Positions 43,121 to 52,763 of a stretch of 64,000 nt of DNA are shown in pieces. A model generated the notes under the pieces. That model was not told the origin of the DNA. It saw only the letters and a list, made by a program, of their open reading frames with translations, and did no database searches. The stretch covers positions 1 to 64,000 of the forward strand of contig NZ_BMZH01000002.1 in assembly GCF_014652695.1 (NCBI RefSeq), written 5' to 3'. The DNA is from Algimonas arctica. GTDB lineage: Bacteria; Pseudomonadota; Alphaproteobacteria; Caulobacterales; Maricaulaceae. Both the position numbers and the translations under genes were made by a program. Position 1 is the stretch's first letter. Each line of letters begins with the position of its first letter.

Positions 43121-45967
43121 CTAGTAAGTGAAGCGTGCGCCGAAGACGATCGTGCGGCCGAATTCATCATATTGTGACAGACGGCTTTCATCCCCGAAGT
43201 AAAAATACTCCGGCGCGTCCGTCAGGTTTTTGCCTTCGAGATAGACCTGCAATTGCGGCGTCACGCGGTATTTGGCGGATGCTTCAATCCGGAAACGATC
43301 ATCGGCGTAACGATCCAATTCAGGACCTTGCAGCTCATCTAAGAAATCGCCGCGATAATTCCCGGACACGCGCAGGTCTATTGGACCTTTTTCGTAAGCC
43401 AGTGCGATATTCCAGACCGTGTTGGATTGTTTCAAGAACGGTACCTTGCGGCCATCAGGCAGTGTCGCTTCACTGTCTGTCAACGTCAGGTTAGTTGAGA
43501 ACAAAAAGCCATCCAAGGACTCGGATAGGTCGCCCATATTCTGAACGTAATTGACCTCAACACCGAAAATTTCACTCGAGCCGACATTGATGAACGTGTT
43601 CACGTCTTCAATTGTCGCTAATGTCGCTGCAGGAAGAAAGGAGAGATCGATAGTGGCGGGGACGTCGGCGATGTCGAATTCAGCCGGAAAAATAGCGTTA
43701 TCAATCGCCTTGTAGAATGCGCCGATAGAGATGACAGAGAGGTTCGTGGGATAAAATTCGATCCCGACATCAAAATTATCTGCGCCATAAGCTTCGAGAT
43801 CAGGGTTCCCCAATTCAATTTCGTCGCGGTCATCATTCAACAGGGCCGTCGGGGCCATGTCGCCAAAGGCCGGACGAACGACGGCTGCATAATAAGCTGC
43901 GCGACCCGTGATTCGATCCGTGAAATCATACCGAAGGTTTATGGACGGAAGAATATCCGTATAATTTTGCGATATTTCGCGAGGGGTTGCAGTCAGGCTG
44001 TCTTCTTCAAAAAAGTTACCCAACAGATCAACATCTGTTTGCTCTAATCGAACGCCGGCAACAAACGTCGCACCCCCGATTTCAAACGTCCCCATCCCGT
44101 AAGCTGCCAAGATGCGCTCATCCACTTGGAAGTCCCCGACAGAGGATTCCAACAGCGTATCTTCGACCACGAGTTCTGCGGGCTGAAATGTATCTCGCAA
44201 TGAGGCTGTCAAATTCGCGTCGGGCCACTCGAACATACGGTTTGCCAAGCGCCAATTTGATATATCTGCATCGGACCGAATAAATTGATCCAAAACCACA
44301 TCGTCTCGTTCATGAAAGGTGAGGTTTTGATCCCGTGTCTTCTGTCGGTCACGATATTTGGCGCCCGCCTTCCAGACCACAGGGGTTTGTCCGATCATGC
44401 TATCGCGCGACACGTTAATCTGAGCCGCATATTCCGTGTCTTCATTGATCGTGAACTCTTGCTCATAGGCGTCGAGTTCGTAGTTTGTAGGATCCAGCAG
44501 AAACGGCAGCGCAGACCCTGAAATAACTGGCTGCTGTGGATCATCATAGGACAAGGTGATCGCCCCGACCGTGCTATCGCGCTGTTCAGGGGTCGAACGG
44601 AACGTGACGTCGTGGTTATTCGTGTCGTCTTCTTCTGCATAAGCAAACGACGCCTGATAATCGACAGTCCACGGGCCTTCGACGGTTTCCCCGCCGAGAG
44701 AATATGTTTGAATATTGCGAACTTCCTCGCGCAACCGAACTTCGGCATCGACCTCACCGCGACGGATTGTCGTGCTCGTTGGCGTGACATCAATGATCTC
44801 TTCATCAAATTCTCGAAGCTCAAATTTATTCCGAACCTCATTATCCGTGTAGCGATTATAGAGCGTGCGTAGGTAGAGTTTGGTCCCATCATTGACGTTC
44901 CAATCAAAGTTCGCGACCAAGCCAATCCGTTCACGGGTTAAGTCATACCAACGCTGTTCGTAATCATCTGCGACAAAGAAGTTGCCGTCATCGTCCTGAT
45001 CCCATTCGCCAATTTCATTATTATGCGCTTCAATGGCGAGGTTTTGATAGCTCAAAGAAACCGCTGCCCCGAACCGATCGTCCCAGGTATTGGAATAGGT
45101 CATCGAGGCTTTCGGTGAAACTTCCTCTGTGATCTCATTGTAGGCGCCTTCCACTTTGACCCGAAAGAAGTCATCTTTCCGGTCAAAGGCAGACACAGTT
45201 TTAAGATTGATAACGCCGCCCAAACTATCAGCATCGACATCTGGCGTGAGTGATTTTTGGACTTCAATTCCATCCAGAAGATCTGACGGAACACCATCGA
45301 GAAGAACGCCGCGGCGGTCCTCTGGGGACGGGGTCCGTACGCCATTGATGGATGAGGAAATCAGGTCCGTATTGATGCCGCGAATTGACACATAGCGCCC
45401 TTCGCCTTGGTCCGTCTCAACAGAGATTCCAACGGCCCGCGAGAGCGAGTCCGCGACGGTCGTGTCGGGGAAATTCCCGAGCCCGTCAGAATCGATAATT
45501 GTCTTGATAGACGTCGCGGCCCGTTGCTGATTAAGCGCACTCGCTTGCGCGGCCTTGGTCCCGACAACGATGATATTGTCTTCATAAGCGACATCATCGC
45601 CAATAGTAAAATCAATGATGGCGTCAGCCTCAGGAATTGAGACCGTCTGCGTCACAGTCGGTGTCCCTAAATACTTAATCGAAATCGTATATGCGCCGGA
45701 CTCTAAGCCATTGAGGCGGTACCGACCAAACCGATCCGTCACAACAGATCTGTCTATTTCTTCAACACGCACAACCGCGCCCGCGAACGGAGCTTGTCCG
45801 GTTACATCTGTAACTTGCCCGCTCAGGGAGCTCGCTGACGCCAGTTGTGGCAACGCCAGACAGAGCGCCAAAGCCGACGCCATGGCACGGCCCCGCGGCC
45901 CTTTTGCTCGTGACTGCCCCTTTGCTTTCGCAGGCAAAGTCACACCCTCAATAGTCCATAAACACAT
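43121..45967 (-). CDS. TonB-dependent receptor with carboxypeptidase-regulatory-like domain (phytate-linked)
   Basis: 948 aa. After a signal peptide (MASALALCLALPQLASA) a ~75-residue CarboxypepD_reg-like domain follows (LSGQVTDVTGQAPFAGAVVRVEEIDRSVVTDRFGRYRLNGLESGAY). Then come the plug (IKTIIDSDGLGNFPDTTVADSLSRAVGISVE) and barrel to the terminal VFGARFTY. The N-terminus is uncertain: ATG 45967 has no ribosome site, whereas TTG 45937 has GAGGG 7 bp upstream. A hairpin at 45977-45992 precedes it. First gene of a pair with the phytase. Confidence 0.92.
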   Translation of the reverse strand: MCLWTIEGVTLPAKAKGQSRAKGPRGRAMASALALCLALPQLASASSLSGQVTDVTGQAPFAGAVVRVEEIDRSVVTDRFGRYRLNGLESGAYTISIKYLGTPTVTQTVSIPEADAIIDFTIGDDVAYEDNIIVVGTKAAQASALNQQRAATSIKTIIDSDGLGNFPDTTVADSLSRAVGISVETDQGEGRYVSIRGINTDLISSSINGVRTPSPEDRRGVLLDGVPSDLLDGIEVQKSLTPDVDADSLGGVINLKTVSAFDRKDDFFRVKVEGAYNEITEEVSPKASMTYSNTWDDRFGAAVSLSYQNLAIEAHNNEIGEWDQDDDGNFFVADDYEQRWYDLTRERIGLVANFDWNVNDGTKLYLRTLYNRYTDNEVRNKFELREFDEEIIDVTPTSTTIRRGEVDAEVRLREEVRNIQTYSLGGETVEGPWTVDYQASFAYAEEDDTNNHDVTFRSTPEQRDSTVGAITLSYDDPQQPVISGSALPFLLDPTNYELDAYEQEFTINEDTEYAAQINVSRDSMIGQTPVVWKAGAKYRDRQKTRDQNLTFHERDDVVLDQFIRSDADISNWRLANRMFEWPDANLTASLRDTFQPAELVVEDTLLESSVGDFQVDERILAAYGMGTFEIGGATFVAGVRLEQTDVDLLGNFFEEDSLTATPREISQNYTDILPSINLRYDFTDRITGRAAYYAAVVRPAFGDMAPTALLNDDRDEIELGNPDLEAYGADNFDVGIEFYPTNLSVISIGAFYKAIDNAIFPAEFDIADVPATIDLSFLPAATLATIEDVNTFINVGSSEIFGVEVNYVQNMGDLSESLDGFLFSTNLTLTDSEATLPDGRKVPFLKQSNTVWNIALAYEKGPIDLRVSGNYRGDFLDELQGPELDRYADDRFRIEASAKYRVTPQLQVYLEGKNLTDAPEYFYFGDESRLSQYDEFGRTIVFGARFTY

Positions 45968-45976
45968 GGATAGAAT

Positions 45977-45992
45977 CCCTAATAATTTAGGG
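45977..45992 (-). other. Leader hairpin before the phytate receptor gene
   Basis: CCCTAA-TAAT-TTAGGG, a perfect 6-bp stem ending ~10 bp before the annotated ATG. Further upstream (46016-46053) CTGTCGTG and CGCGACAG form a spaced imperfect inverted repeat resembling PhoB half-sites (CTGTCAT). Confidence 0.35.
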
Positions 45993-46185
45993 CGCCATGC
46001 AATTAGTTTTTATCACTGTCGTGAACGATTAATACTCATTCTGTGACGCGACAGTATTTGTTTTGTCATAAATTTGGAGGGCTCGTCAGCACAGACAGAC
46101 CGTCCTAATCCTCATCAAACCGATGGACGTCCCGCAGTAACAAGTATCTCGCCCACACCGCGTTATGTGACCCCGTCGCAAACCC

Positions 46186-47880
46186 TTACTCTCGTACAGA
46201 GGCGCTCGCCTCTCGGATTCGTTTAAACTCAGACGTTGCTTTTAACGCGGGCCACGCCTCGGAATTACCTAATTCCCGAGTCATATCCAAAAACAATTCG
46301 ACATCTTGCGCCGCACCTCGGAGGTCCCAATTGCTGTCCCATGCATCATTCTGATTATGATACCGGTTGTCGATATAGCCCTTCACCCACGCGTCTCCCG
46401 CGGCGCGTCCACCGTCTTTAAGATCCGATCCGCCTGCGATCCCCATGATCAGCAGCACCGGAACGCCACGTCGCGCGAGAGAGAAATGATCGGCGCGGAA
46501 AAACAGGCCATTTTCGGGCAGACCTTCCGGCGACACCACGCGACCTTGCATCGCGGCCGTCTTGGCCATCATCTCTTCTAAGTCGCTTTGGCCCTCCCCG
46601 ACTTGAATGACGTCATGGGCCAGCCCGGCTGTTTGGAGAATGTCCAAGGTCAAATTGGCGACCGTTGTTGCCATCGGATAAATTGGGTTTTGAGCATAGG
46701 CCTCAGACCCCAACAAGCCGCTCTCCTCTGCCGTCCAAGCCGCAAAGACAATGGACCGGTCTAAGGCCGGTTCGGCCTTTAAATTTCGAGCGATTTCCAT
46801 CAGTCCGGCCAAGCCCAATGCATCATCATTTGCCCCCGGCATGACGGTTTTTCCCGCCTCGTTCGGTTCGCCGAGTCCATAGGCGTCCCAATGGCCCGAT
46901 AGCATGATCGTTTCATCAGGACGGGTTGTCCCTGTGATCTTGCCGAGCACGTTTTGACTTTCAACCGTTTCAACTGACAGCGCGAGCTCTGCGTTAAACC
47001 GAATGTCCCCTAAGGTGAGCGCGGTGAAATCCCGTTTTTGCGCGGCGGTCCGAAGTTCGCCTAAGTCATAACCGGCTTGCTGGAGCCATTGTTGCGCCAT
47101 GTCTTGATGCAGCCACCCTTGCAAATCGACCGAGGGTTTTCCGGGCCCGGTGGTTGCGACAGCATAGTTTTCACCCGGCGATGAGGCCGCAACATTCCAG
47201 CCATAACCGGCGGCTTTTGTTTCGTGGATGACGAGGGCGGCTACGGCTCCGCGACGAGCCGCTTCTTCATACTTATACATCCACCGACCATAATAGGTCA
47301 TCCGGCGTCCGCCGAACACGCCATGGGTCGGATGATCTTCTGTTACCCCAAAATCAGGGTCATTGACCAAAAAAAGCGCAACCTTACCCGTCAGATCAAT
47401 ATCCCCGTAGTCATCCCAATCTCGTTCCGGTGCGCTCGCGCCAAAGCCGACGAAGACAACCGGAGCATCTTTTACATCAATGACGGCGCGGGGATTGGCT
47501 GAACTAATTTCAATGTCTTTGCCCTGCTCAAGCGTGATGCGCGTCTCCCCCTGGCTCACATTCAAACTGCGCACGTCCGTTACAGCCGACCGATTGAGCG
47601 TGACAGGATATGTCCACCCGCCGTTGCGTCCGCCCGGCTCTAAGCCAAGATCGGTGAAACGCTCGATCAAGTAATTCACGGTTTTGGTTTCACCCGCAGT
47701 TCCGGGCGCGCGACCCTCAAATTCATCTGACGCAAGCACTTTGACAATGTTAGACATAGTCTCCGTATTAATGACGGAAGTCGTTTCGCTGGGGGACGGG
47801 TTATCCTCACCGGGCGTCGTTGGCGAACAGGCCGCCAGCAAAAGCGTTGCGCTTACCGACATCAAGAGAGGTTTGATCAT
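46186..47880 (-). CDS. M28-family metallopeptidase, lipoprotein
   Basis: About 564 aa. Lipoprotein signal ends LLAAC. A PA (protease-associated) insert spans roughly 125-290. The M28 zinc site is complete: LSGHWDAYGLG (His, Asp), GANDDALGLAGLMEIA (Asp), WTAEESGLLGSEAY (Glu pair), LDILQ and FFRADHFSLARRGVPVL (His). Periplasmic aminopeptidase or glutamate carboxypeptidase-like activity is likely. ATG 47880 has GGA ~9 bp upstream. It stands alone, transcribed toward the phytate genes. Confidence 0.9.
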   Translation of the reverse strand: MIKPLLMSVSATLLLAACSPTTPGEDNPSPSETTSVINTETMSNIVKVLASDEFEGRAPGTAGETKTVNYLIERFTDLGLEPGGRNGGWTYPVTLNRSAVTDVRSLNVSQGETRITLEQGKDIEISSANPRAVIDVKDAPVVFVGFGASAPERDWDDYGDIDLTGKVALFLVNDPDFGVTEDHPTHGVFGGRRMTYYGRWMYKYEEAARRGAVAALVIHETKAAGYGWNVAASSPGENYAVATTGPGKPSVDLQGWLHQDMAQQWLQQAGYDLGELRTAAQKRDFTALTLGDIRFNAELALSVETVESQNVLGKITGTTRPDETIMLSGHWDAYGLGEPNEAGKTVMPGANDDALGLAGLMEIARNLKAEPALDRSIVFAAWTAEESGLLGSEAYAQNPIYPMATTVANLTLDILQTAGLAHDVIQVGEGQSDLEEMMAKTAAMQGRVVSPEGLPENGLFFRADHFSLARRGVPVLLIMGIAGGSDLKDGGRAAGDAWVKGYIDNRYHNQNDAWDSNWDLRGAAQDVELFLDMTRELGNSEAWPALKATSEFKRIREASASVRE

Positions 47881-47937
47881 TGCAAAGTCCAATTTCTACG
47901 AAGCTTAATTTTACGGCTTAACGAGACGTCTGTCCTG

Positions 47938-48552
47938 TCAGGATATTTTCCCCGACGCAAAGAATAATAGGCAGACAAGTCGACCTGCTTCTGGGGTGTT
48001 CCCAAAAGCCTGTCCGGCATTGTGAAACAGCCAAGGATTAAACAAAATGAGGCGGTTAAACCGCATAGGCGCCCGCATCGTCCGTTCCCATTTACTTGCG
48101 CTGTTCGTGTCTTTGTTCACAACTTCTTCGATGAGTGTATTCGGATTAGTATATCCGCTTTCAATCAGACGCATTTCATTCGACGGGACCGATTCTAAGC
48201 CCGTGCGGCGATGACGAAAGAAATCCGTCCCCCCTTTGCAATGTTCCGGCTGGCTCAGATAGAGGATCCCCGAATAGAAGCATGGGTCGATATGGACTCC
48301 GCTACGGCCTTTATCCCCGGCCAATGTCAAACGGCAGTGACCGTGTGATGTATTGATAGCGGGGCGAACTGTCCGACCCAATATATTGGATACGGTTTTA
48401 TCGATCGCGGCCGTTGGCAAGGGCTGGGTTGAGATCAGACCGGGGTAGTTTCCTTGTTTGAATTTTGGATCATAATCCAGTCCCAAGGCTTGGCGTCTCA
48501 CATCGTGAGGGTTCGTCAAAAAATCGTCTATAATCAAAAAACTAGGGAGCAT
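47938..48552 (-). CDS. DUF6445-type 2OG-Fe(II) oxygenase-like protein
   Basis: 204 aa, cytoplasmic. It opens with LIIDDFLTNPHDVRRQAL and has a candidate double-stranded beta-helix iron site HIDPCFYSGILYLS (HxD) with a distal FHNAGQAFG (His) and a basic residue in EAGRLVCLLFF. This is the pattern of DUF6445 proteins, often found with tryptophan-halogenase and TonB genes in Caulobacterales. Reaction unknown. It follows the SH3 lipoprotein gene by 30 bp in the same direction. Confidence 0.75.
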   Translation of the reverse strand: MLPSFLIIDDFLTNPHDVRRQALGLDYDPKFKQGNYPGLISTQPLPTAAIDKTVSNILGRTVRPAINTSHGHCRLTLAGDKGRSGVHIDPCFYSGILYLSQPEHCKGGTDFFRHRRTGLESVPSNEMRLIESGYTNPNTLIEEVVNKDTNSASKWERTMRAPMRFNRLILFNPWLFHNAGQAFGNTPEAGRLVCLLFFASGKIS

Positions 48553-48582
48553 GGGGCGCTGTCATCAACCTGTTTGAACGAC

Positions 48583-49059
48583 TTATTTAAGTTGGGGTTT
48601 CATCATGTCTTCGACTGTCACACGCGGTAATTCTGTCGAATTTTCTGGCGCCGCCAAAGTGTCAGCGGGTTGATCGGGAGAGACATCAGACATTTTCACC
48701 CACTCGCCTTTAGCCGCATCAATCAAGCCCCACCCATCAACGACGTCATGAAGATAGACTTTTGGCTGAAGGCGGAGAGACCTCACCGGCTCCCGCGCGG
48801 CATTATACACCACCGTGCCCGGTCTTATGACCCAATACTCTTGCGATGGCGGGATCATATTTTGGGTCATAGTCTGAGACGGGGTTGTTTTTGGTTCTGA
48901 GAGGATTGACGAATTCTGCGTCTGTGAGGCGCTGTTTTTCGGGTTCTTTACCGCGTCACGATCCGAGTTTGACACCACAAGTGTGTCTTCAGTCGGGTGG
49001 ACACAACCGGACATGAAGAGGCCAGACATTAAGGCCAGCGGGATGATGAATTTTTGCAA
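48583..49059 (-). CDS. SH3-domain lipoprotein
   Basis: 158 aa. Signal sequence ends FMSGC, giving a lipid-anchored protein. A low-complexity Ser/Thr/Gln-rich linker (~25-65) leads to an SH3b-like segment: VIRPGTVVYNAAREPVRSLRLQPKVYLHDVVDGWGLIDAAKGEWVKMSDV (73-122). Such domains bind peptidoglycan or proteins in the periplasm. No catalytic residues. Confidence 0.8.
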   Translation of the reverse strand: MQKFIIPLALMSGLFMSGCVHPTEDTLVVSNSDRDAVKNPKNSASQTQNSSILSEPKTTPSQTMTQNMIPPSQEYWVIRPGTVVYNAAREPVRSLRLQPKVYLHDVVDGWGLIDAAKGEWVKMSDVSPDQPADTLAAPENSTELPRVTVEDMMKPQLK

Positions 49060-49102
49060 GAGGCTCTCCTGATGACCTAATGATTATCAGTTGAGAGACA
49101 AA

Positions 49103-49130
49103 AAAGCCACCCACCGTGCGGCGGATGGCT
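49103..49130 (-). terminator. Terminator after the autotransporter gene
   Basis: On the minus strand an imperfect hairpin (AGCCATCCGCC ... GGTGGGTGGCT) is followed by T6. It lies 24 bp after the autotransporter stop. Confidence 0.7.
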
Positions 49131-49153
49131 CCACATCTGAGGATGGCTTTCGG

Positions 49154-52100
49154 CTAGAACTTTACGCTGATGCCTGCCCGATATGTGCGCGCTTCGATAT
49201 CGCGGCGTCCAACTGTTGTGTCAGCGGATAGATTGATTGTCGTCTTTCCAGCACCAAAATTCAGGCCAGCCCCAATTTCGCCCCAAGTCTTATCCGTCCC
49301 GAATAAGAGGAACGGCGCATTAACACCCCCACCGCCGACAAAGCCCGCGTTAAAGGAGTCCGCGCCACCGTTAAATTCCCGCACAATGTCCCCGGTTAGA
49401 CGGAATTGCGCTCTGGACGATGCTGTCGTGATAAGGTCCAGCCCGAGCCGACCTTGTGTGCTTTGATAGACATCACGATCAATGTCGAGGCCGGGAAGCC
49501 CCCCCGTTTCTTCGATGTCGTCAAAATTGATCACGCTACTGCGAAGACCCGCTTTGGGCACGACCATAATCGACCCGGCTTGCATGGGTCTGGAGACTTG
49601 GATGTCAGCCGTAAAGGCCAAACTATCATCGTCAGATGTCAGTGTCGCATTGGACGGGAAAGCCACTGTTCGAGTGTTCTTCGTCCCGAAGGTTCCGACA
49701 CTGAGTAGCCCGTCGAGCACAAGGTTTTGCGACGAACGCAATTGGCCATAAAGCGAGCCCGAAAGATGGTCCGTTTCAGCCAATTGATTAAGCGCGGCCT
49801 CTGCTTCCAGCTCAGTATAGCTGAGAGACGCCCCGACCGTAATTTTCTCAGACACCGCATGCTCGATACCCGCAACAATGGACCAGCCATCAAAATCTTC
49901 GTCCGAATAGTTTTGCGCTGTTGGCATTGCGCTCCCACTACCGTCGATAAAAGAACCGGACAGGTAGATCGCGTAATCATCCGGAATCGTGTGCGTTGTC
50001 TTTACACCCGCCCCGATAGCCGCCTGTAATTGGCCCGTATCCGACATGGTCGACATATAGTCTGCATTAGACGCCATCTGCACGGGATTGCCCATGACCG
50101 TTACGCTGCCGCCACCCCAACTTTTTGACCCCATTTGGCTCATCCGGTTTCTGTGGAAGTGCGCCATCGTATCAATCGAAGATTTCGCGAGGCTCCGCGT
50201 GGTTGTTTCTGTGACAGGCGCCCAGCTATCTAAGACAGCTTGGATTTGATCATCCGAGGTCAAATCAAGCGACGCATAGATGGAAGACAGACTGTCAACG
50301 CCGCGACTCCCATCCAATAATTTCGCATAGGCGCTTTGTACGTTATTTCCCGACGCAATCGCGTCATTGTAAGTGCCAGCCTCAATTGTCGCAAAAACTG
50401 CGTTGTCCGTATGGGTCAGTACAGGACGCAGGATTGTGCTGATATTGGCGGCTGAGAGCTCGCCGGATTGTGTGCCCGCGGTCGTCAGGAACGTATAAAC
50501 GTTTCCGGCGCGGACGTCGGCCGTAGGATTAAAGAAGACCTGACCACCCAAACTTGAATCGCCTGTGATCGCCAGGCGGTCATTGATACCATTGGCCCCA
50601 ATATCGATGAGCAAACTCGACCCGGACGAGAGCACGGCACTGCCATCAATCGTGAGCGTCCCGATGGTCCCCAATGCGCCTGGCGCAATCATCCCTGCAA
50701 TATTTGTCAGGAACGGCGCTGTCACAGTCCCGGTTCCTGAGAGCATACCAGAAAAGAGGGTATAATCGCTCGCACTGTTCAAGACGCCATCAATGACGAC
50801 ACGTCCGCCCGTTTGATTGACATCGATCAGGGTCGTCAGATCGCCATTGGCATCAATGATGAGGCCTGCGGCCCCGCCGATATTCAAGCGGTCAATTGTG
50901 CGCGTGCTGCTCAGCGTTGTTGTGCCCGAATTGCTTAAGGTCACTTCAAAGTAACGGCGCGCGCCGTTATTGCCGGATGGCGGATCAATATTGTCAGGGA
51001 CAAAATCTGTCGCGCCGGCCAAACCATTCTCGATGGTTGGGGCGGGCAACGGGTCGCCTGGTGCGTGGGACTCGTTTTCAACAAGCTCAACGCCACCACT
51101 GCGATGAGACTGGCTTTCTCCGCCAACCAACACACCGCCCGCGTTTGACAAAGCCCCGCCTGTATCATCAACCGCTTCCACAGCAGCGTTTGTCTCAATC
51201 CCTAAGCGATTGAATTCGTCCGCACTCAGTTGACCCATATTATTGTTGTTGGTCTCTGGGGCCGGACGAGACGGCGGCGTGTCTTCGCCGGACGCAAAGT
51301 TAAGGCAGCCGTCACCCGGATTATCGCCTTCTGGATCAAAACAGACAGTGCCGAAGCCCGGATCATCGGTTTCTAGGCGACCCGCGGGTTGCGTGTCAGG
51401 AAAACCATTCACAACATTGCCGCTGGCGTCAATGATCCGGTAATTCGGATCAAGATCTGATTGCCAATGCGAGGCATCTTCCCACGCGCCGTCGCCTTCA
51501 ATCGCGCTGACATAGCGATACGGATTATTCGCCGCGATATAATCCGCATAAAGGAATAGCGGCTGGAAGAAGCTTTCCGTCCCATAAGAACTAAAAACTT
51601 GCGGGCCAAAGAAGCGTGAGCCGCCAGAGAGCACCCCAATCACGAGGTTTTCATCGCTCAGATTATTGTTTTCTGCATCCAGAATGAGCGGACCCCCTGA
51701 ATCCCCCCCGGCCGTCGTGCCTTCATTCTCAAGCGGTTCATCTTGGTAAAGGTCGAAGTCAAAGGCGTTTTCTTTGTTAGGATCATCAAAGTCGAGGCGG
51801 TACAAATTTTGCGGCAAGTCGCCGAAAGCAGCCCCAAACAGGAAATTATTTCGATCATCGAATGAGGATAATGACCCCAACATATTTTCGGCGGCCCGAC
51901 GGCGCCAATCGATACCAAAGGAAGCGCCCGTCGATCCCGACCCTGAACGCCCATATCCCGTTATATCGACATGGTACCCTGTCCCATTGGCCGGGTCATA
52001 TCCGTCATCACCAGGGGCCAAAGGGTCCGGTAAGCGAGAGAAGAGTAGCGCCCAGGTTGGGATATTCGCCGCGGGCGTATCGAGCGAAGCGAGCGCAATA

Positions 52101-52546
52101 TCCCCTTCAAGGAAACCAAAGCTATCAGGGCGGGCCGTCGATTCGGGATTCCAAAATATCTGATTAATATTAAACACAAACAAATCAGGGTTAGAAGCAA
52201 AGCCGTTTGCAATCCAATTTTGGAAGCCGGGTAATGCGTCAACACCAAATGAGAACGCCGATGGGATTGTCGGGCCGAAATCCTCTTCAGGCCTATCATT
52301 GACGCAGTGCGCGGCGAACAAAACTGTTCGCGGGTTGATCAGTGTGCCGGTGCAGACAAACCCATCATTTCGGAAGAACATCCCAACGCCATTCACGCCG
52401 CCATCTGTGTCAACAACATCTTCCGGCGAGCTGTTATCATTCGGCACCACAGCATTTGAAAGAGGCGCATAGGATAAGCTTGCGATCACGAAAAGAGCGG
52501 CGCTCGTTAGGAGGCGTTTGCGAGGGGTATGGTCGGAGAATGTCAT
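49154..52546 (-). CDS. Trypsin-like serine protease autotransporter
   Basis: About 1130 aa. The signal peptide ends near PLSNAV. Residues ~45-340 form a chymotrypsin-fold protease with triad His in TVLFAAHC (~80), Asp in EGDIALASLD and Ser in AGGDSGGPL. A long Asp/Gly-rich linker and beta-strand passenger follow (GGRVVIDGVLNSASDYTLFSGML, IAPGALGTIGTLTIDGSAVLSSGSSL). The last ~280 residues are an autotransporter beta-barrel ending YRAGISVKF. A type V secreted protease is therefore expected on the cell surface. Start at ATG 52546 rather than 52579 because the signal peptide begins MTFSDHTPRKR. Confidence 0.9.
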   Translation of the reverse strand: MTFSDHTPRKRLLTSAALFVIASLSYAPLSNAVVPNDNSSPEDVVDTDGGVNGVGMFFRNDGFVCTGTLINPRTVLFAAHCVNDRPEEDFGPTIPSAFSFGVDALPGFQNWIANGFASNPDLFVFNINQIFWNPESTARPDSFGFLEGDIALASLDTPAANIPTWALLFSRLPDPLAPGDDGYDPANGTGYHVDITGYGRSGSGSTGASFGIDWRRRAAENMLGSLSSFDDRNNFLFGAAFGDLPQNLYRLDFDDPNKENAFDFDLYQDEPLENEGTTAGGDSGGPLILDAENNNLSDENLVIGVLSGGSRFFGPQVFSSYGTESFFQPLFLYADYIAANNPYRYVSAIEGDGAWEDASHWQSDLDPNYRIIDASGNVVNGFPDTQPAGRLETDDPGFGTVCFDPEGDNPGDGCLNFASGEDTPPSRPAPETNNNNMGQLSADEFNRLGIETNAAVEAVDDTGGALSNAGGVLVGGESQSHRSGGVELVENESHAPGDPLPAPTIENGLAGATDFVPDNIDPPSGNNGARRYFEVTLSNSGTTTLSSTRTIDRLNIGGAAGLIIDANGDLTTLIDVNQTGGRVVIDGVLNSASDYTLFSGMLSGTGTVTAPFLTNIAGMIAPGALGTIGTLTIDGSAVLSSGSSLLIDIGANGINDRLAITGDSSLGGQVFFNPTADVRAGNVYTFLTTAGTQSGELSAANISTILRPVLTHTDNAVFATIEAGTYNDAIASGNNVQSAYAKLLDGSRGVDSLSSIYASLDLTSDDQIQAVLDSWAPVTETTTRSLAKSSIDTMAHFHRNRMSQMGSKSWGGGSVTVMGNPVQMASNADYMSTMSDTGQLQAAIGAGVKTTHTIPDDYAIYLSGSFIDGSGSAMPTAQNYSDEDFDGWSIVAGIEHAVSEKITVGASLSYTELEAEAALNQLAETDHLSGSLYGQLRSSQNLVLDGLLSVGTFGTKNTRTVAFPSNATLTSDDDSLAFTADIQVSRPMQAGSIMVVPKAGLRSSVINFDDIEETGGLPGLDIDRDVYQSTQGRLGLDLITTASSRAQFRLTGDIVREFNGGADSFNAGFVGGGGVNAPFLLFGTDKTWGEIGAGLNFGAGKTTINLSADTTVGRRDIEARTYRAGISVKF

Positions 52547-52717
52547 CTGTCGCTCTTTAATCAGTGAATAGGTTTCCACTTTGCAATGTTAAGGGCGAAC
52601 ATGCAACTTTCACAAAAATGTTTGGTTTCGTCGGCATGAGTGCTGAGCTGAACCACGCGGCAGACCGGCCCTGCTCAGGCCACCCCATACGCAAGACGAC
52701 CGACGCTCCATATAAAA

Positions 52718-52744
52718 AAGGTGGGCCAAAGCCCACCTTCATAC
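52718..52744 (-). terminator. Terminator after the small lipoprotein gene
   Basis: Stem AAGGTGGGC / GCCCACCTT with loop CAAA; minus strand continues into T-rich sequence (TTTTTTATAT). Confidence 0.8.
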
Positions 52745-52763
52745 GCCCCGTGTTTTAAAGGTC

